DNA of 64,000 bases from Pseudomonadota bacterium (GTDB taxonomy: Bacteria; Pseudomonadota; Gammaproteobacteria; Xanthomonadales; Ahniellaceae). The position numbers and the translations under genes were made by a program. The notes under the pieces were generated by a model. The model was not told the DNA's origin. It did no database searches and saw only the letters and a program-made list of their open reading frames with translations. Shown piece after piece: positions 1 to 8,478 of this stretch (position 1 is its first letter; each line of letters starts with the position of its first letter). The stretch spans positions 1-64,000 of the forward strand of contig JALHNO010000020.1 in assembly GCA_022843465.1 (NCBI GenBank), read 5' to 3'.

Positions 1-46
1 CGATCGCCATCACCATCAGGCACAATGTATTCAGGATCGCCGTCAT
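1..46 (-). CDS. N-terminus of an exported protein, cut by the window edge
   Basis: Only the first 15 codons are visible, reading off the left end. They follow a plausible ribosome binding site (GGAGA, 6-7 bases before the ATG) and encode MTAILNTLCLMVMAI, which looks like the start of a signal peptide or membrane segment. The family cannot be named. It is divergent from the PH-domain gene at 233. Confidence 0.4.
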   Translation of the reverse strand, partial: MTAILNTLCLMVMAI

Positions 47-129
47 TGCCGTATCTCCGCTTTCGCCGGTTGGGGATCGCAGTGTCGGCGATCCGCTTTA
101 GGGCTCATAGGGTCTACGATTTCTGCGAT

Positions 130-176
130 TTCTGCGGTAGACGATGCGCATCGCTGCGCTCAGCGCATCCTACGGA
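130..176. repeat. Possible dispersed palindromic repeat
   Basis: Within the 186-bp gap between the two divergent genes there is a GATGCGC/GCGCATC inverted repeat ending in the complement of GTAGGATGCGC. It resembles short intergenic palindromes common in high-GC gammaproteobacteria. It may be a mobile or structural repeat rather than part of a promoter. A second copy was not found in this window. Confidence 0.3.
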
Positions 177-232
177 AGCTGTTTCTGTCAGCATTCCCGG
201 CATGCTCGGACTCTTGTCCCAGGAATTTCTCG

Positions 233-784
233 ATGATCGCCGCCACGCATAGCGCACGCTTCAACCCGCTGATTCGACCCTATCTGGTCTTGCAGATCGC
301 TTTTGTAATGGCGATCACGATCGTGGGTATTCCACTGGCCATCCTGTGGTTGCTGGGGATCGGTCAATGGTGGGCCAGGCACTATTTCGAACGCCTGATG
401 TGCGAGATCGATGAGCGCGAACTGCGCTTTCGCAAGGGCATATTGTTCACGGTGGAGAAGACCATACCGCTGGAAAACATCCAGGACGTCACCTTCATTG
501 AAGGCCCGATCCTGCGTCAGTTCCATCTGAGCATTCTGAAATTCGAGACCGCCGGACAGAGCGCTGGCCAGGCGCACGATATGCAGCTGGTCGGCATCAT
601 CGACGCGTTGAGTTTTCGCGATCTGATCCTGCAGCGGCGCGCCGAGGCCAGGGCGCGCTTGCAGCCGGCCGCTGCCGCGGCGCCCGCAGGCAAGTCCAAT
701 GAGGCAGAGCAGTTGGCGGTGTTGCGCAGTATCGATGCCCGGCTGGCCGAAATCGCCAGCAAGCTGGGCGGTCCGCCAGTCTGA
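233..784 (+). CDS. PH-domain membrane protein (YdbS/bPH_2-like)
   Basis: This 183-residue protein has a hydrophobic segment at about residues 17-41, followed by a compact beta-rich domain (about 45-130) containing KTIPLENIQDV. That motif is typical of the bacterial PH_2 (DUF304, YdbS) family, membrane-anchored proteins of unclear biochemical role. A low-complexity Ala/Pro linker leads to a C-terminal helix (about 160-183). The start follows an AGGA eight bases upstream. It stops 10 bases before the end of the converging kinase gene. The family call rests on the PLENIQ motif and the topology. Confidence 0.75.
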   Translation: MIAATHSARFNPLIRPYLVLQIAFVMAITIVGIPLAILWLLGIGQWWARHYFERLMCEIDERELRFRKGILFTVEKTIPLENIQDVTFIEGPILRQFHLSILKFETAGQSAGQAHDMQLVGIIDALSFRDLILQRRAEARARLQPAAAAAPAGKSNEAEQLAVLRSIDARLAEIASKLGGPPV

Positions 785-793
785 GCTCGGCAA

Positions 794-3472
794 TCAGCGA
801 GGCAGGCGTTCGGCAGCAGGGCCGCACTGCGCTGCGTGCGGCGGCGTAGCAGCGATATCTGCCAGACGCGTCCGGATGCGCCGGGCTTCTGGACTGCGCT
901 CGCCAAGGCTCGCTTCCAGCTGTTGCGCCGTGTCGCGCAGCAATTTCCCGGCGGCGTCCACGCGGCCATCGCCCGCCATCAGCACGGACTGCGCCTCGAT
1001 CAAGCTCAGGCGATCGATCAGACGGACATTCGGCAATCTGGAAAACATCGCATCGGCCGCATCTGCCGACTGCGCCGCGGAGCAGAATGACTTGCGATCG
1101 ATGGCGTTGCGTGCCCGCTCTGACAGCACTTCCGCCAGCCTGATGCTGTCCGCCGGGTTTGCCTCCTGGGCGAAGGTCTGCGCCTGCAGCAGCAGATCGG
1201 ACTCTTCATCGAATGCACCGCGACCCCGCGCCAGACAGGCCCGCGTGCGCGCCAGCACGATGAGCATGGTCGGGCGCGATTTGAGATTGGTCTCGTCGAT
1301 GCCATCGAGCCGGCTTTGTGCCTCCTCAAGATTGCCCTGCAGACAGAACATCCTGACCAGTTCCAGTTCGGTGCTCACCACGTAGGGATCCGTGTTGCCC
1401 ATTTTCGAGATGCCGATCGCCCGGGCACGCTCAAGATTCTGCAGTGCTTCCTGATCTCGTCCGCGCAGCAGCAGGATCTTCGCCAGACCGGTGAGCGGCG
1501 CCATCAGGCGCGGGTAGTCCACGCCCAGACTGCGCTCGAAGTGGGCAATCGCATCGCGGTAGGCGGTCTCGGCGTCGTCGTATTGCCCGAGTTCAAACAG
1601 CAGGATGGCGCGGTGGCCCGCCAGCTCGATGGTATTGCCGTGATCCGGACCCCAGACCGTCGCGAACAGCGCCTGCGCCTGTGTCAGGCGTTCCAGCGCG
1701 AGGGCCAGCTGGTCCTTGTCACGGGCAATTCTGGCCAGATGCGACAGCGACATCGCGGCATGCTTCTGTCCTTCCGGGTCGCCGCCGAAATTGGACAGAG
1801 CCTGCTCCAGCAATTGCTCGGCGTCGGGATTTCTTGCCTGCTGCATCCGGATCGCGGCCAGATTGAACTGGATCATCGCCAGATCCGTTCTGTGCAGCTC
1901 ACCGGCAATCGACAGCGCCTCCTGCGCGGCGTCCTCGGCCTGCTCCAGGTCGCCGGTGATGCTGATCAGCGTGCCGAGCTTGCTCAGCAACACCGCCCGG
2001 GCCTCGGCGTCGTCCTGCAATTCGCTGCGCACGCGTTGGATGCTGTCGGACAACAGCGCCTGCGGCGTCCGCGGCTGCGATTGCGCACGGCCGTGTGGAT
2101 TCAATTCGTGGATCAGCGACAGTGCGAAATTGGTGATCCTGCGGCCCGATTTCACTTCACGCTCCGCTCGCGCGGATTGTTCCTGCGCGATTCTCGCCTG
2201 CTCCCTGGCGACGCCAACCTGCCACAGGGCGATGCTCAGGCCGGTAAGCAGGGCCAGCAGCACGCCGCTGGCACTGCCCACCATCAGCCGATTGCGCCGG
2301 ATGAATTTGCGCAATCGATAGCTGCGGGTATCCACTTGCGCCGCGATCGGTCGCGATTCGAGCCAACGGCTGAGGTCATCGGCCATCGCGGCAGCGTCAC
2401 GATAGCGGCGCTCGGGTTCACGTCGTAGCGCCGTAAGTACGATGGTGTCGAGGTCGCCGGCGATCTCGCGCTGCAGGCGTGCCTTGCTCACTCTGCTGGT
2501 CGTGGTGGCATCGGCCTGTTTGAGTGCCTGACTGGGCGGGCGGGTGTGCTCCTGACGCACCTCGGCTGCAAGGGCTTCCAGCGAGCGCTCCTTGCGGGCA
2601 TGCGGCAAGCTGCCTGCGAGCAGTTCGAACAGGATCACGCCGAGCGCGTAGACGTCGGTGGCGGTACTGATGCTCTCACCCATCACCTGCTCCGGCGCCG
2701 CATAGGCGGGCGACATGGCCTGCATGCCGGTGTGGGTCAAGGTGTCATCGGAACTCTCCGCTTGCAGTACCTTGGCGATGCCGAAATCCAGAACCCGGGG
2801 TCGGCCCTCGCTGCTTACCAGAATATTGGAAGGCTTGAGATCGCGATGCACGACGAGATGCGACTGCGCATACGCGACCGCCTGACAGACGTCGATCATC
2901 AGGCGGACCCGCTCACGGACGGACAGACGCTGATGCTCGACATGGGCAACCAGATTCTCGCCGGCGACATACTCCATGACGAAGTAGAGGCGCCCACTGG
3001 CGCTGGTGCCACCATCGATGAAGCGGGCGATGTAGGGGTGATCCAGTTCGGCGAGAATGCGCCGCTCCTGCAGAAAGCGCGCCGTAATCGCTTCGCTGTC
3101 CATGCCGCGCTTGAGCAGCTTCAGTGCAACCGTCTGGATGAAATCGCCATGGCGGCGTTCTGCCAGCCAGACCTCGCCCATGCCACCGCGCCCGAGCAAT
3201 CGCAGCAGATGAAAGCCTTCGACGCGGGGAGTGCCCTGGTCGCCTGCAAGCTCTGATGCGACGGAAGCATCGGGGCTTACGACCTGCTCGACCATCGCTT
3301 GCACGCCGCGATCGAGAACCCCCGCGTCGGCCGCGTCGGCCTGAAGCAGCGCGGCAACGGCTGCCGCCAGCGTCGGATCCGCGACCTGCAGTTGCGCAAG
3401 TCTGGCCCGCTGCTCGGTGCGGGGCAATTCCATCCACTCGTCAAATAATTGCAGTGCGCGCTGCTGGCTCAA
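794..3472 (-). CDS. Transmembrane Ser/Thr protein kinase with TPR-like extracytoplasmic region
   Basis: This 892-residue protein has a complete Hanks-type kinase domain at about residues 87-370: Gly loop GRGGMGEV (94-101), Lys118, HRD (209-211), Asn216, DFG (229-231) and APE (259-261). One transmembrane helix lies at about 397-419, followed by roughly 470 residues of helical repeats with TPR character. The short N-terminal helix (about 5-45) is usual for the Xanthomonad/Acidobacterial-type kinases that work with ECF43-like sigma factors. Such a sigma factor lies at 13320, about 10 kb away, so a functional link is possible but not shown. The start appears to be TTG with no clear ribosome binding site; ATG at 3436 is an alternative. 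Confidence 0.92.
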   Translation of the reverse strand: MSQQRALQLFDEWMELPRTEQRARLAQLQVADPTLAAAVAALLQADAADAGVLDRGVQAMVEQVVSPDASVASELAGDQGTPRVEGFHLLRLLGRGGMGEVWLAERRHGDFIQTVALKLLKRGMDSEAITARFLQERRILAELDHPYIARFIDGGTSASGRLYFVMEYVAGENLVAHVEHQRLSVRERVRLMIDVCQAVAYAQSHLVVHRDLKPSNILVSSEGRPRVLDFGIAKVLQAESSDDTLTHTGMQAMSPAYAAPEQVMGESISTATDVYALGVILFELLAGSLPHARKERSLEALAAEVRQEHTRPPSQALKQADATTTSRVSKARLQREIAGDLDTIVLTALRREPERRYRDAAAMADDLSRWLESRPIAAQVDTRSYRLRKFIRRNRLMVGSASGVLLALLTGLSIALWQVGVAREQARIAQEQSARAEREVKSGRRITNFALSLIHELNPHGRAQSQPRTPQALLSDSIQRVRSELQDDAEARAVLLSKLGTLISITGDLEQAEDAAQEALSIAGELHRTDLAMIQFNLAAIRMQQARNPDAEQLLEQALSNFGGDPEGQKHAAMSLSHLARIARDKDQLALALERLTQAQALFATVWGPDHGNTIELAGHRAILLFELGQYDDAETAYRDAIAHFERSLGVDYPRLMAPLTGLAKILLLRGRDQEALQNLERARAIGISKMGNTDPYVVSTELELVRMFCLQGNLEEAQSRLDGIDETNLKSRPTMLIVLARTRACLARGRGAFDEESDLLLQAQTFAQEANPADSIRLAEVLSERARNAIDRKSFCSAAQSADAADAMFSRLPNVRLIDRLSLIEAQSVLMAGDGRVDAAGKLLRDTAQQLEASLGERSPEARRIRTRLADIAATPPHAAQCGPAAERLPR

Positions 3473-3676
3473 TGGAATTCATCCGGACTGGTTCGAGCGG
3501 TGCCGGGGGAGTTTGCCACACCACCGGCTGCGGCCTGTTGATGCGGTCGAAGGATGGCCTCGGCGGAACAGCGCACCGAGCCGCATTCGGCGGATTCCTC
3601 CAGGCCTACCGGAGTGCACGCGAAATCGGCCGGGCAAGGGCCAGGCCCGAGCGCAGCGCAAGAAGCGAATGCCCGG

Positions 3677-4750
3677 TCAGTCCGAACGCATACGCAACAG
3701 AGGTTCCGTCGCCACCACGCTGACCCGATGCGCCACGCCGCGTTCGGGCATGGCCTCGATCTCGACCCTGGCCAGGCCGAAGGCCTCGATCACGGCGGCA
3801 TTGCTGAGCAGGTGTCCGCTCGGTGTGGCGGTGACGAAGGAGCCGCCGCCGGCGACCAGCATCGGCAGCAGCAACTGATCGGCCAGGTGTTCACCGACCG
3901 GAGCATCGTGTTCCAGGTAGGCCTGCATCTCGTGGCAGGCGTTGGCGGCCACGGCTTCGGACGGCAGGCCGCGCTCGCCGAGACTGGTGACGACCTCCTC
4001 GACATTCTCGAAGGCGGCGAAGATGTGCAAGGCATTGCCCATGCCGCCGCGCTGTTCGCGGCGATCGACGTGCAACTGCTTGCGACGCAGTTTCAGGCGA
4101 TCGGCGACTTCGGTCAGTTCGCGCAGGGCGATCTTCTCCGGCAGGCCAAGCACCAGGGCGTGGGCTTCGATACCGAGTGCGGCGCCGCGTTCGGACAGAT
4201 GCAGCGGGTACAGCGGCCTTGGCGTCACTACAACGCGCACTGCGCCGCCGCCAGCAGGGTAAAAGCCCAGGCGTTCGACCTCGAGTACGACATCAGCGCC
4301 CATCCGATGGATCTGCGGCAGGAAGGCGCGCGCGATGAAATCCGTGCTCGGGGCCATGCCGTTGTGGGTGCCGCCTTCGATCACGAGGGTGCTCTTGGCA
4401 TCGGCGCGCAGCAATACCGGCAGCAAGGTCTGCAGGACCAGCATGGTGCTGCCCGCGGTACCGATGGCAAAACGGTAGACGCCGGCCTGCACCGGGCCCG
4501 GAGTGAACTCGAGCTCGGTGCTGCCGATCGCGGCGCCGGTCACATGCGCCGAACTGATGCGTTCGGCAGCCTGTACCGAGACCAGATGCTGGCGCATCAG
4601 GCCGGGCTTGGCGCGGCCAGCACGAATCCTGGTCATCCGCAGCGGCTTGCCGCTGAGCATCGAAAGCGTCAGCGCGCTGCGCAGCATCTGGCCGCCGCCT
4701 TCGCCGCTGCTGCCGTCGATGTGGATGGTGTTGGCGTCCTGGCCGTTCAT
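3677..4750 (-). CDS. rtcA: RNA 3'-terminal phosphate cyclase RtcA
   Basis: RtcA converts RNA 3'-phosphate ends to 2',3'-cyclic phosphates through a covalent AMP-histidine intermediate. The 357-residue protein carries the N-terminal signature DGSSGEGGGQMLR (about 10-22), the RAGRAKPGL segment, and the C-terminal NAAVIEAFG region expected of the family. Its length is normal. The ATG at 4750 follows GAGG eight bases upstream; longer in-frame starts would add a tail not seen in the family. It is the last gene of the rtcB-unknown-rtcA operon, 11 bases after the small gene at 4762, and should be induced through RtcR and sigma-54. Confidence 0.93.
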   Translation of the reverse strand: MNGQDANTIHIDGSSGEGGGQMLRSALTLSMLSGKPLRMTRIRAGRAKPGLMRQHLVSVQAAERISSAHVTGAAIGSTELEFTPGPVQAGVYRFAIGTAGSTMLVLQTLLPVLLRADAKSTLVIEGGTHNGMAPSTDFIARAFLPQIHRMGADVVLEVERLGFYPAGGGAVRVVVTPRPLYPLHLSERGAALGIEAHALVLGLPEKIALRELTEVADRLKLRRKQLHVDRREQRGGMGNALHIFAAFENVEEVVTSLGERGLPSEAVAANACHEMQAYLEHDAPVGEHLADQLLLPMLVAGGGSFVTATPSGHLLSNAAVIEAFGLARVEIEAMPERGVAHRVSVVATEPLLRMRSD

Positions 4751-4761
4751 TCCGGATACCT

Positions 4762-5145
4762 CTACGTGTCGACTACATGCACTGCGTTCGCCATAACGCG
4801 CGCGATCTTCGGACTGATACGGCGCGCGTACGGATTTACCAGCAAGTTGCCGTGGTCCGGCGTCTCGAATTTCAGAATTGACCAGGTTTCCATGGATTTG
4901 CGGAGCGTAAAGCGGAAATTCCATCCTTCCGGTGGGTCGCTTCGCTCACGCATGCGCAACACGAAGCGATTCTCGTCGACATGCGCTTCCAGATCGTATA
5001 GCGCGCCTGCCAATAGTTGCTCGATGTCCTCATCGACCGGCTCGTGGCCGGGATGCTCGATGATTTCCTCGAAGTATGCGCGCACGAACCGCTCGGCGAA
5101 TGCCGAGAAGCCAAGCTCCACCCGCGTTGTGGTCCGTGCGCGCAC
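4762..5145 (-). CDS. Unrecognised small protein encoded between rtcB and rtcA
   Basis: About 127 residues if it starts at GTG 5145, which lies five bases beyond the rtcB stop and behind an AAGGGATAGGAG ribosome binding site. A TTG at 5166 would make 134 residues overlapping rtcB. The N-terminal half is acidic and helical (VDEDIEQLLAGALYDLEAHV). The second half is basic and beta-rich (FRFTLRKSMETWSILKFETP) and ends in a PYARRISPKIARVMANA helix. There is no signal peptide, membrane helix or Cys/His cluster. Archease, the usual rtcB partner of this size, is not recognisable here. Tight spacing on both sides implies co-translation with RNA end-processing enzymes, so an RNA repair role is inferred from context only. 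Confidence 0.75.
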   Translation of the reverse strand: MRARTTTRVELGFSAFAERFVRAYFEEIIEHPGHEPVDEDIEQLLAGALYDLEAHVDENRFVLRMRERSDPPEGWNFRFTLRKSMETWSILKFETPDHGNLLVNPYARRISPKIARVMANAVHVVDT

Positions 5146-5150
5146 TGCTC

Positions 5151-6380
5151 CTATCCCTTCACACAAACCACTTGCCGAAGCGTGTGCACGATTTCGACCA
5201 GATCGCTCTGCGCCGCCATCACCTGGTCGATCGGCTTGTAGGCCGCCGGCGACTCGTCGATGACGCCTTCGTCACGCCGGCATTCCACGTGGGCGGTCGC
5301 CTTGAGGTGCTGCTCCATGCTGATCTCGCGGCGCGCGCGGGTGCGGCTCATCACGCGACCGGCACCATGCGAACACGAGCACAGCGCATCGACATTGCCG
5401 AGGCCGCGCACGATATAGCTCTTCACGCCCATGCTGCCGGGGATGATGCCGAGCTGACCCTTCTGCGCGCTGACCGCACCCTTGCGGGTGACAAAGTATT
5501 CGGCGCCGAAATGCTGCTCGCGCTGCACATAGTTGTGGTGGCAATTGACCGCATCGTTGACCACGCTGAACGCCTTGGGCACCACCTTCTTCAGCGCCTG
5601 CAGGGTGTGCTGCAGCATGATCGCGCGGTTCTCGCGCGCGAATCGCTGGGCCCAGCCGACCGCGAACACGTAGTCATCGAAATGCGGCGAGCCTTCCTGG
5701 AAGTAGGCCAGATCGCGGTGCGGCAGGTTGGCGATGTGCTCGCGCATATCGGCCTGTGCCAGTTCGATGAAGTGGGTACCGATCGCATTGCCGACGCCGC
5801 GCGAGCCCGAGTGCAGCATCACCCAGACCTGCTCGGACTCGTCGAGACAGACTTCCACAAAGTGGTTGCCGGTGCCGAGCGTGCCCAGATGATGCAGGTT
5901 GTTGGTGTTTTTCAGGCGCGGATGCAGATCGCAGAGGCGACGGAAATCGGTATCGAGTCCGCGCCAGGCATCCTCGGTGGCCTTGGGCGTGCTGCCCCAG
6001 GCGCCGGTATCGCGCTGGCCACGCTTGAAACCACTGCGGCCATGCGGCACCGCCTTCTCGATCGCGCTGCGCAGGCCCGACAGGTCATCGGGCAGATCGC
6101 GCGCGTTCAAGCTGGTCTGCGCCGCGATCATGCCGCAGCCGATATCGACACCGACGGCGGCCGGGATGATCGCATGCTGGGTCGGCACCACCGAACCCAC
6201 GGTCGCGCCGATACCCAGATGCACATCGGGCATTACCGCGATGAAGGGGCCGACCACCGGCAGGCGCGCCAGTTTGCGCAACTGCTCGCGGGCTTCCTCT
6301 TCGACCGGCACGCCTTCGGCCCACAGCCGGATCGGCACGCCGCCGCTCTGTTCCATCACTTCATAGCGCTGAGTGTTCAT
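5151..6380 (-). CDS. rtcB: RNA-splicing ligase RtcB
   Basis: RtcB joins RNA 2',3'-cyclic phosphate or 3'-phosphate ends to 5'-OH ends using GTP and Mn2+. The 409-residue protein contains GVDIGCGM with the metal ligand Cys82, GTGNHF (Asn172-His173), HSGSRG (His190), His281, and SCSHGAGR with His338, which matches the guanylylated histidine of Escherichia coli RtcB. The catalytic set is therefore intact. The ATG at 6380 follows AGGA nine bases upstream. It is the first gene of the rtc operon and has a structured leader of about 110 bases behind a candidate sigma-54 promoter. Divergent rtcR supplies the likely activator. Confidence 0.96.
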   Translation of the reverse strand: MNTQRYEVMEQSGGVPIRLWAEGVPVEEEAREQLRKLARLPVVGPFIAVMPDVHLGIGATVGSVVPTQHAIIPAAVGVDIGCGMIAAQTSLNARDLPDDLSGLRSAIEKAVPHGRSGFKRGQRDTGAWGSTPKATEDAWRGLDTDFRRLCDLHPRLKNTNNLHHLGTLGTGNHFVEVCLDESEQVWVMLHSGSRGVGNAIGTHFIELAQADMREHIANLPHRDLAYFQEGSPHFDDYVFAVGWAQRFARENRAIMLQHTLQALKKVVPKAFSVVNDAVNCHHNYVQREQHFGAEYFVTRKGAVSAQKGQLGIIPGSMGVKSYIVRGLGNVDALCSCSHGAGRVMSRTRARREISMEQHLKATAHVECRRDEGVIDESPAAYKPIDQVMAAQSDLVEIVHTLRQVVCVKG

Positions 6381-6420
6381 GCTGCTGCTTCCTTTCTGCG
6401 TTGCTGTTCGTGGGCGCCGG

Positions 6421-6443
6421 CCCGCACCGATATCCGGTGCGGG
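6421..6443 (-). other. Leader hairpin I upstream of rtcB
   Basis: CCCGCACCG and CGGTGCGGG form a perfect 9-bp stem closing a 5-base loop (ATATC). It lies about 40 bases before the rtcB start, within the predicted 5' leader. It is not followed by a U-run in the direction of transcription, so it is not an obvious terminator. Confidence 0.6.
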
Positions 6444-6456
6444 CCACCGCTGGCCG

Positions 6457-6479
6457 ACTCACCAGCCCTGCTGGCGAGT
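6457..6479 (-). other. Leader hairpin II upstream of rtcB
   Basis: ACTCACCAGC and GCTGGCGAGT form a 10-bp stem with one wobble or mismatch position and a 3-base loop. It lies just upstream of hairpin I on the rtcB transcript and about 10 bases after the expected sigma-54 start site. Confidence 0.55.
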
Positions 6480-6500
6480 GGTTGATCCGGGCTGGCTAGA

Positions 6501-6515
6501 ACAGGATTCGTGCCA
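6501..6515 (-). promoter_or_regulatory. Candidate sigma-54 promoter of the rtcB operon
   Basis: Read on the minus strand this is TGGCACG-AATC-CTGT. The -24 element is a perfect match to consensus TGGCACG. The -12 element keeps TG of TTGC but lacks its final C. Spacing is correct, and the start would fall near 6490. Sigma-54 control is expected because the neighbouring activator is RtcR. No better match was found in the 373-bp intergenic region. Confidence 0.55.
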
Positions 6516-6592
6516 AGTGGGCGACGAGTATGCGCCGTGCAGCCTGAGCGGTTGCCTCGCGGAGCCCTGATCAAGTGCGTTCGACCGCGGTA

Positions 6593-6607
6593 TCTCATTG
6601 ATTGAGA
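6593..6607. promoter_or_regulatory. Inverted repeat TCTCA-N5-TGAGA, candidate RtcR site
   Basis: TCTCA (6593-6597) and TGAGA (6603-6607) are separated by five bases. The site is about 80-90 bp upstream of the proposed sigma-54 promoter, a usual distance for an enhancer-type activator site. The half-site recurs in the palindrome at 6711. Confidence 0.4.
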
Positions 6608-6710
6608 ACGCCGAAGACGGGATGGGAGAACGGCTGCACTGCACCTCACAGTGAACCAGTGCCGCCGCTTTCGATGACCAGCTGTCGCCTGCAACTGCAG
6701 TGAAAATGCA

Positions 6711-6722
6711 ATCTCATGAGAT
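6711..6722. promoter_or_regulatory. Palindrome ATCTCATGAGAT next to the rtcR promoter
   Basis: This perfect 12-bp palindrome repeats the TCTCA/TGAGA half-sites of 6593-6607 without a spacer. A TATGAT -10-like element (6722-6727) abuts it, and the rtcR start lies 27 bases further on. It could serve rtcB activation from a distance, autoregulation of rtcR, or both. Confidence 0.4.
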
Positions 6723-6753
6723 ATGATTTATCCATAAGGATAGAGGCTCCCGC

Positions 6754-8373
6754 ATGAAGACACGCGTCGTTCTGGGCTTTCTCGGCATGCAGCTGGATGC
6801 CGGCCAGGGCCAGGGTCGTTGGGAGAAATGGCGGCCGACGGTCAGCCTGGCCATGTTCGAAGACTTCCAGGCTGATCGAATCGAGCTCCTGGTCGATCAG
6901 CGTCGCTTTCGCGAACTGTCGCGCACGGTGCAGCAGGATATCGCCCAGATGAGTCCGCAGACCGAGGTCCGCGTGCATGATTTCCATGTCGCCGACCCCT
7001 GGGATTTCGAGCAGATGTATGCGCGGATGTTCGACTTCGTGCATGCCTATCCGTTCGATACCGAGCATGAGGAATATCTGGTGCACATCACCACCGGCAC
7101 CCATGTCGCGCAGATCTGCTGGTTTCTGCTGACCGAGGCGCGCTTCGTGCCGGCGGTGCTGCTGCAGACCAGTCCACCGCGCAAGCAGAAGGCCGGCGAT
7201 CCCGGCAGCCATAGCCTGATCGATCTGGATCTGGCGCGTTACGATCCCATCGCGCAGCGCTTCCAGGCAGCACAGCAGGACACCGCCAGTTTTCTGAAGA
7301 GCGGCATCGCGACACGCAGCGCCACCTTCAACCGGATGATCGAGCAGATCGAACGCGTGGCCGTGCGTTCCAAGGCACCGATCCTGCTGATGGGTCCGAC
7401 CGGCGCCGGCAAGAGCATGCTGGCGCGCAATCTGTTCGAGTTGAAAAAGCATCGGCACGAATTGAAGGGACGTTTCGTCGAAGTCAACTGCGCGACCCTG
7501 CGCGGAGACGGTGCCGGCAGCGCGCTCTTCGGTCATGTCCGCGGCGCCTTCACCGGCGCCCAGGCGGAGCGTGCCGGCTTGCTGAAGAGCGCCGATCAGG
7601 GTCTGCTGTTTCTCGACGAGATCGCTGAATTGGGTCTCGACGAACAGGCGATGCTGCTGCGCGCAATCGAGGACAAGCGCTTCCCGCCGCTGGGCGGCGA
7701 CCGCGAAGTAGTCAGCGACTTCCAACTGCTCGCGGGCACCAATCGCGATCTTGCCCAGGCGGTTGCCGAAGGTCGCTTCCGCGAGGATCTGTTTGCGCGA
7801 TTGAATCTGTGGACCTTCTATCTGCCCGGCCTGAAGGATCGCCAGGAAGACATCGAGCCCAATCTCGACTTCGAGCTGGATCGCTACGCGCGTGTGCACG
7901 GCGAACGGGTTACCTTCAATCGTGAGGCACGCGAGCGCTTCCTGCGGTTTGCGACCAGCATCGAAGCGCTCTGGCCGGGCAATTTCCGCGATCTCGGCGC
8001 CTCGATCACGCGGATGGCGACGCTGTCCCAGCATGGCCGCATCAATGTCGAGGTGGTCGATGAGGAGATTGTTCGCCTCAAGCGGCTGTGGAGTGGATTG
8101 AGTGGTGGCAGCGGCGCTGGCGGCGGTCGCGATGACGAGGACGTGATCGCCCTGCTCGGCGTACGCTGGCAGCAGGTCGATCGCTTCGAGCGCAGCCAGT
8201 TGATCGATGTCGTGGCGGTCTGCCAGCAGGCGAGGAACCTAAGTGAAGCCGGTCGCACCCTGTTCCAGGCCAGTCGGGCGCGCAAGCGTTCCAGCAATGA
8301 CGCCGACCGGCTGCGCAAGTATCTGGCGCGTTTCGATCTGTGCTTTGACGACTTGCGCGGAGCGCGCGGGTAG
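6754..8373 (+). CDS. rtcR: RtcR, sigma-54-dependent activator of RNA repair genes
   Basis: The 539-residue protein has an N-terminal CARF-like sensor (about 1-180), including the EEYLVHITTGTHVAQ segment that lines the ligand pocket in RtcR. An AAA+ sigma-54 activation domain follows, with Walker A GPTGAGKS (214-221), the sigma-54 contact loop GAFTGA (264-269) and Walker B LLFLDEI (284-290). A helix-turn-helix-like C-terminus lies at about 465-535. Known RtcR proteins are kept inactive by the sensor until RNA-damage ligands such as cyclic-phosphate-ended RNA appear, then activate rtcBA. The ATG follows GAGG seven bases upstream. It is divergent from rtcB. Confidence 0.95.
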   Translation: MKTRVVLGFLGMQLDAGQGQGRWEKWRPTVSLAMFEDFQADRIELLVDQRRFRELSRTVQQDIAQMSPQTEVRVHDFHVADPWDFEQMYARMFDFVHAYPFDTEHEEYLVHITTGTHVAQICWFLLTEARFVPAVLLQTSPPRKQKAGDPGSHSLIDLDLARYDPIAQRFQAAQQDTASFLKSGIATRSATFNRMIEQIERVAVRSKAPILLMGPTGAGKSMLARNLFELKKHRHELKGRFVEVNCATLRGDGAGSALFGHVRGAFTGAQAERAGLLKSADQGLLFLDEIAELGLDEQAMLLRAIEDKRFPPLGGDREVVSDFQLLAGTNRDLAQAVAEGRFREDLFARLNLWTFYLPGLKDRQEDIEPNLDFELDRYARVHGERVTFNREARERFLRFATSIEALWPGNFRDLGASITRMATLSQHGRINVEVVDEEIVRLKRLWSGLSGGSGAGGGRDDEDVIALLGVRWQQVDRFERSQLIDVVAVCQQARNLSEAGRTLFQASRARKRSSNDADRLRKYLARFDLCFDDLRGARG

Positions 8374-8478
8374 CGTGCGGGCAGGCGGGCAAAGCCGATT
8401 CGCAGGTCGGATGACAATTGTCTGCTGACGCGTACCGTCGTCAATGCGAGACTCAGAACAAATCGATGGAGGGGATCC

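Noticed and set aside
4762-5145. Archease as the identity of the small rtc gene
   Set aside because: Length and position fit, but the sequence lacks recognisable archease features, so no family name was given.
6381-6753. A Y-RNA-like or tRNA-like RNA in the rtc intergenic region
   Set aside because: There are strong hairpins but no T-arm-like GTTCGA motif or acceptor-type stem could be found.
6646-8034. A 462-codon frame on the minus strand opposite rtcR
   Set aside because: It is antisense to a gene with intact CARF and AAA+ motifs.
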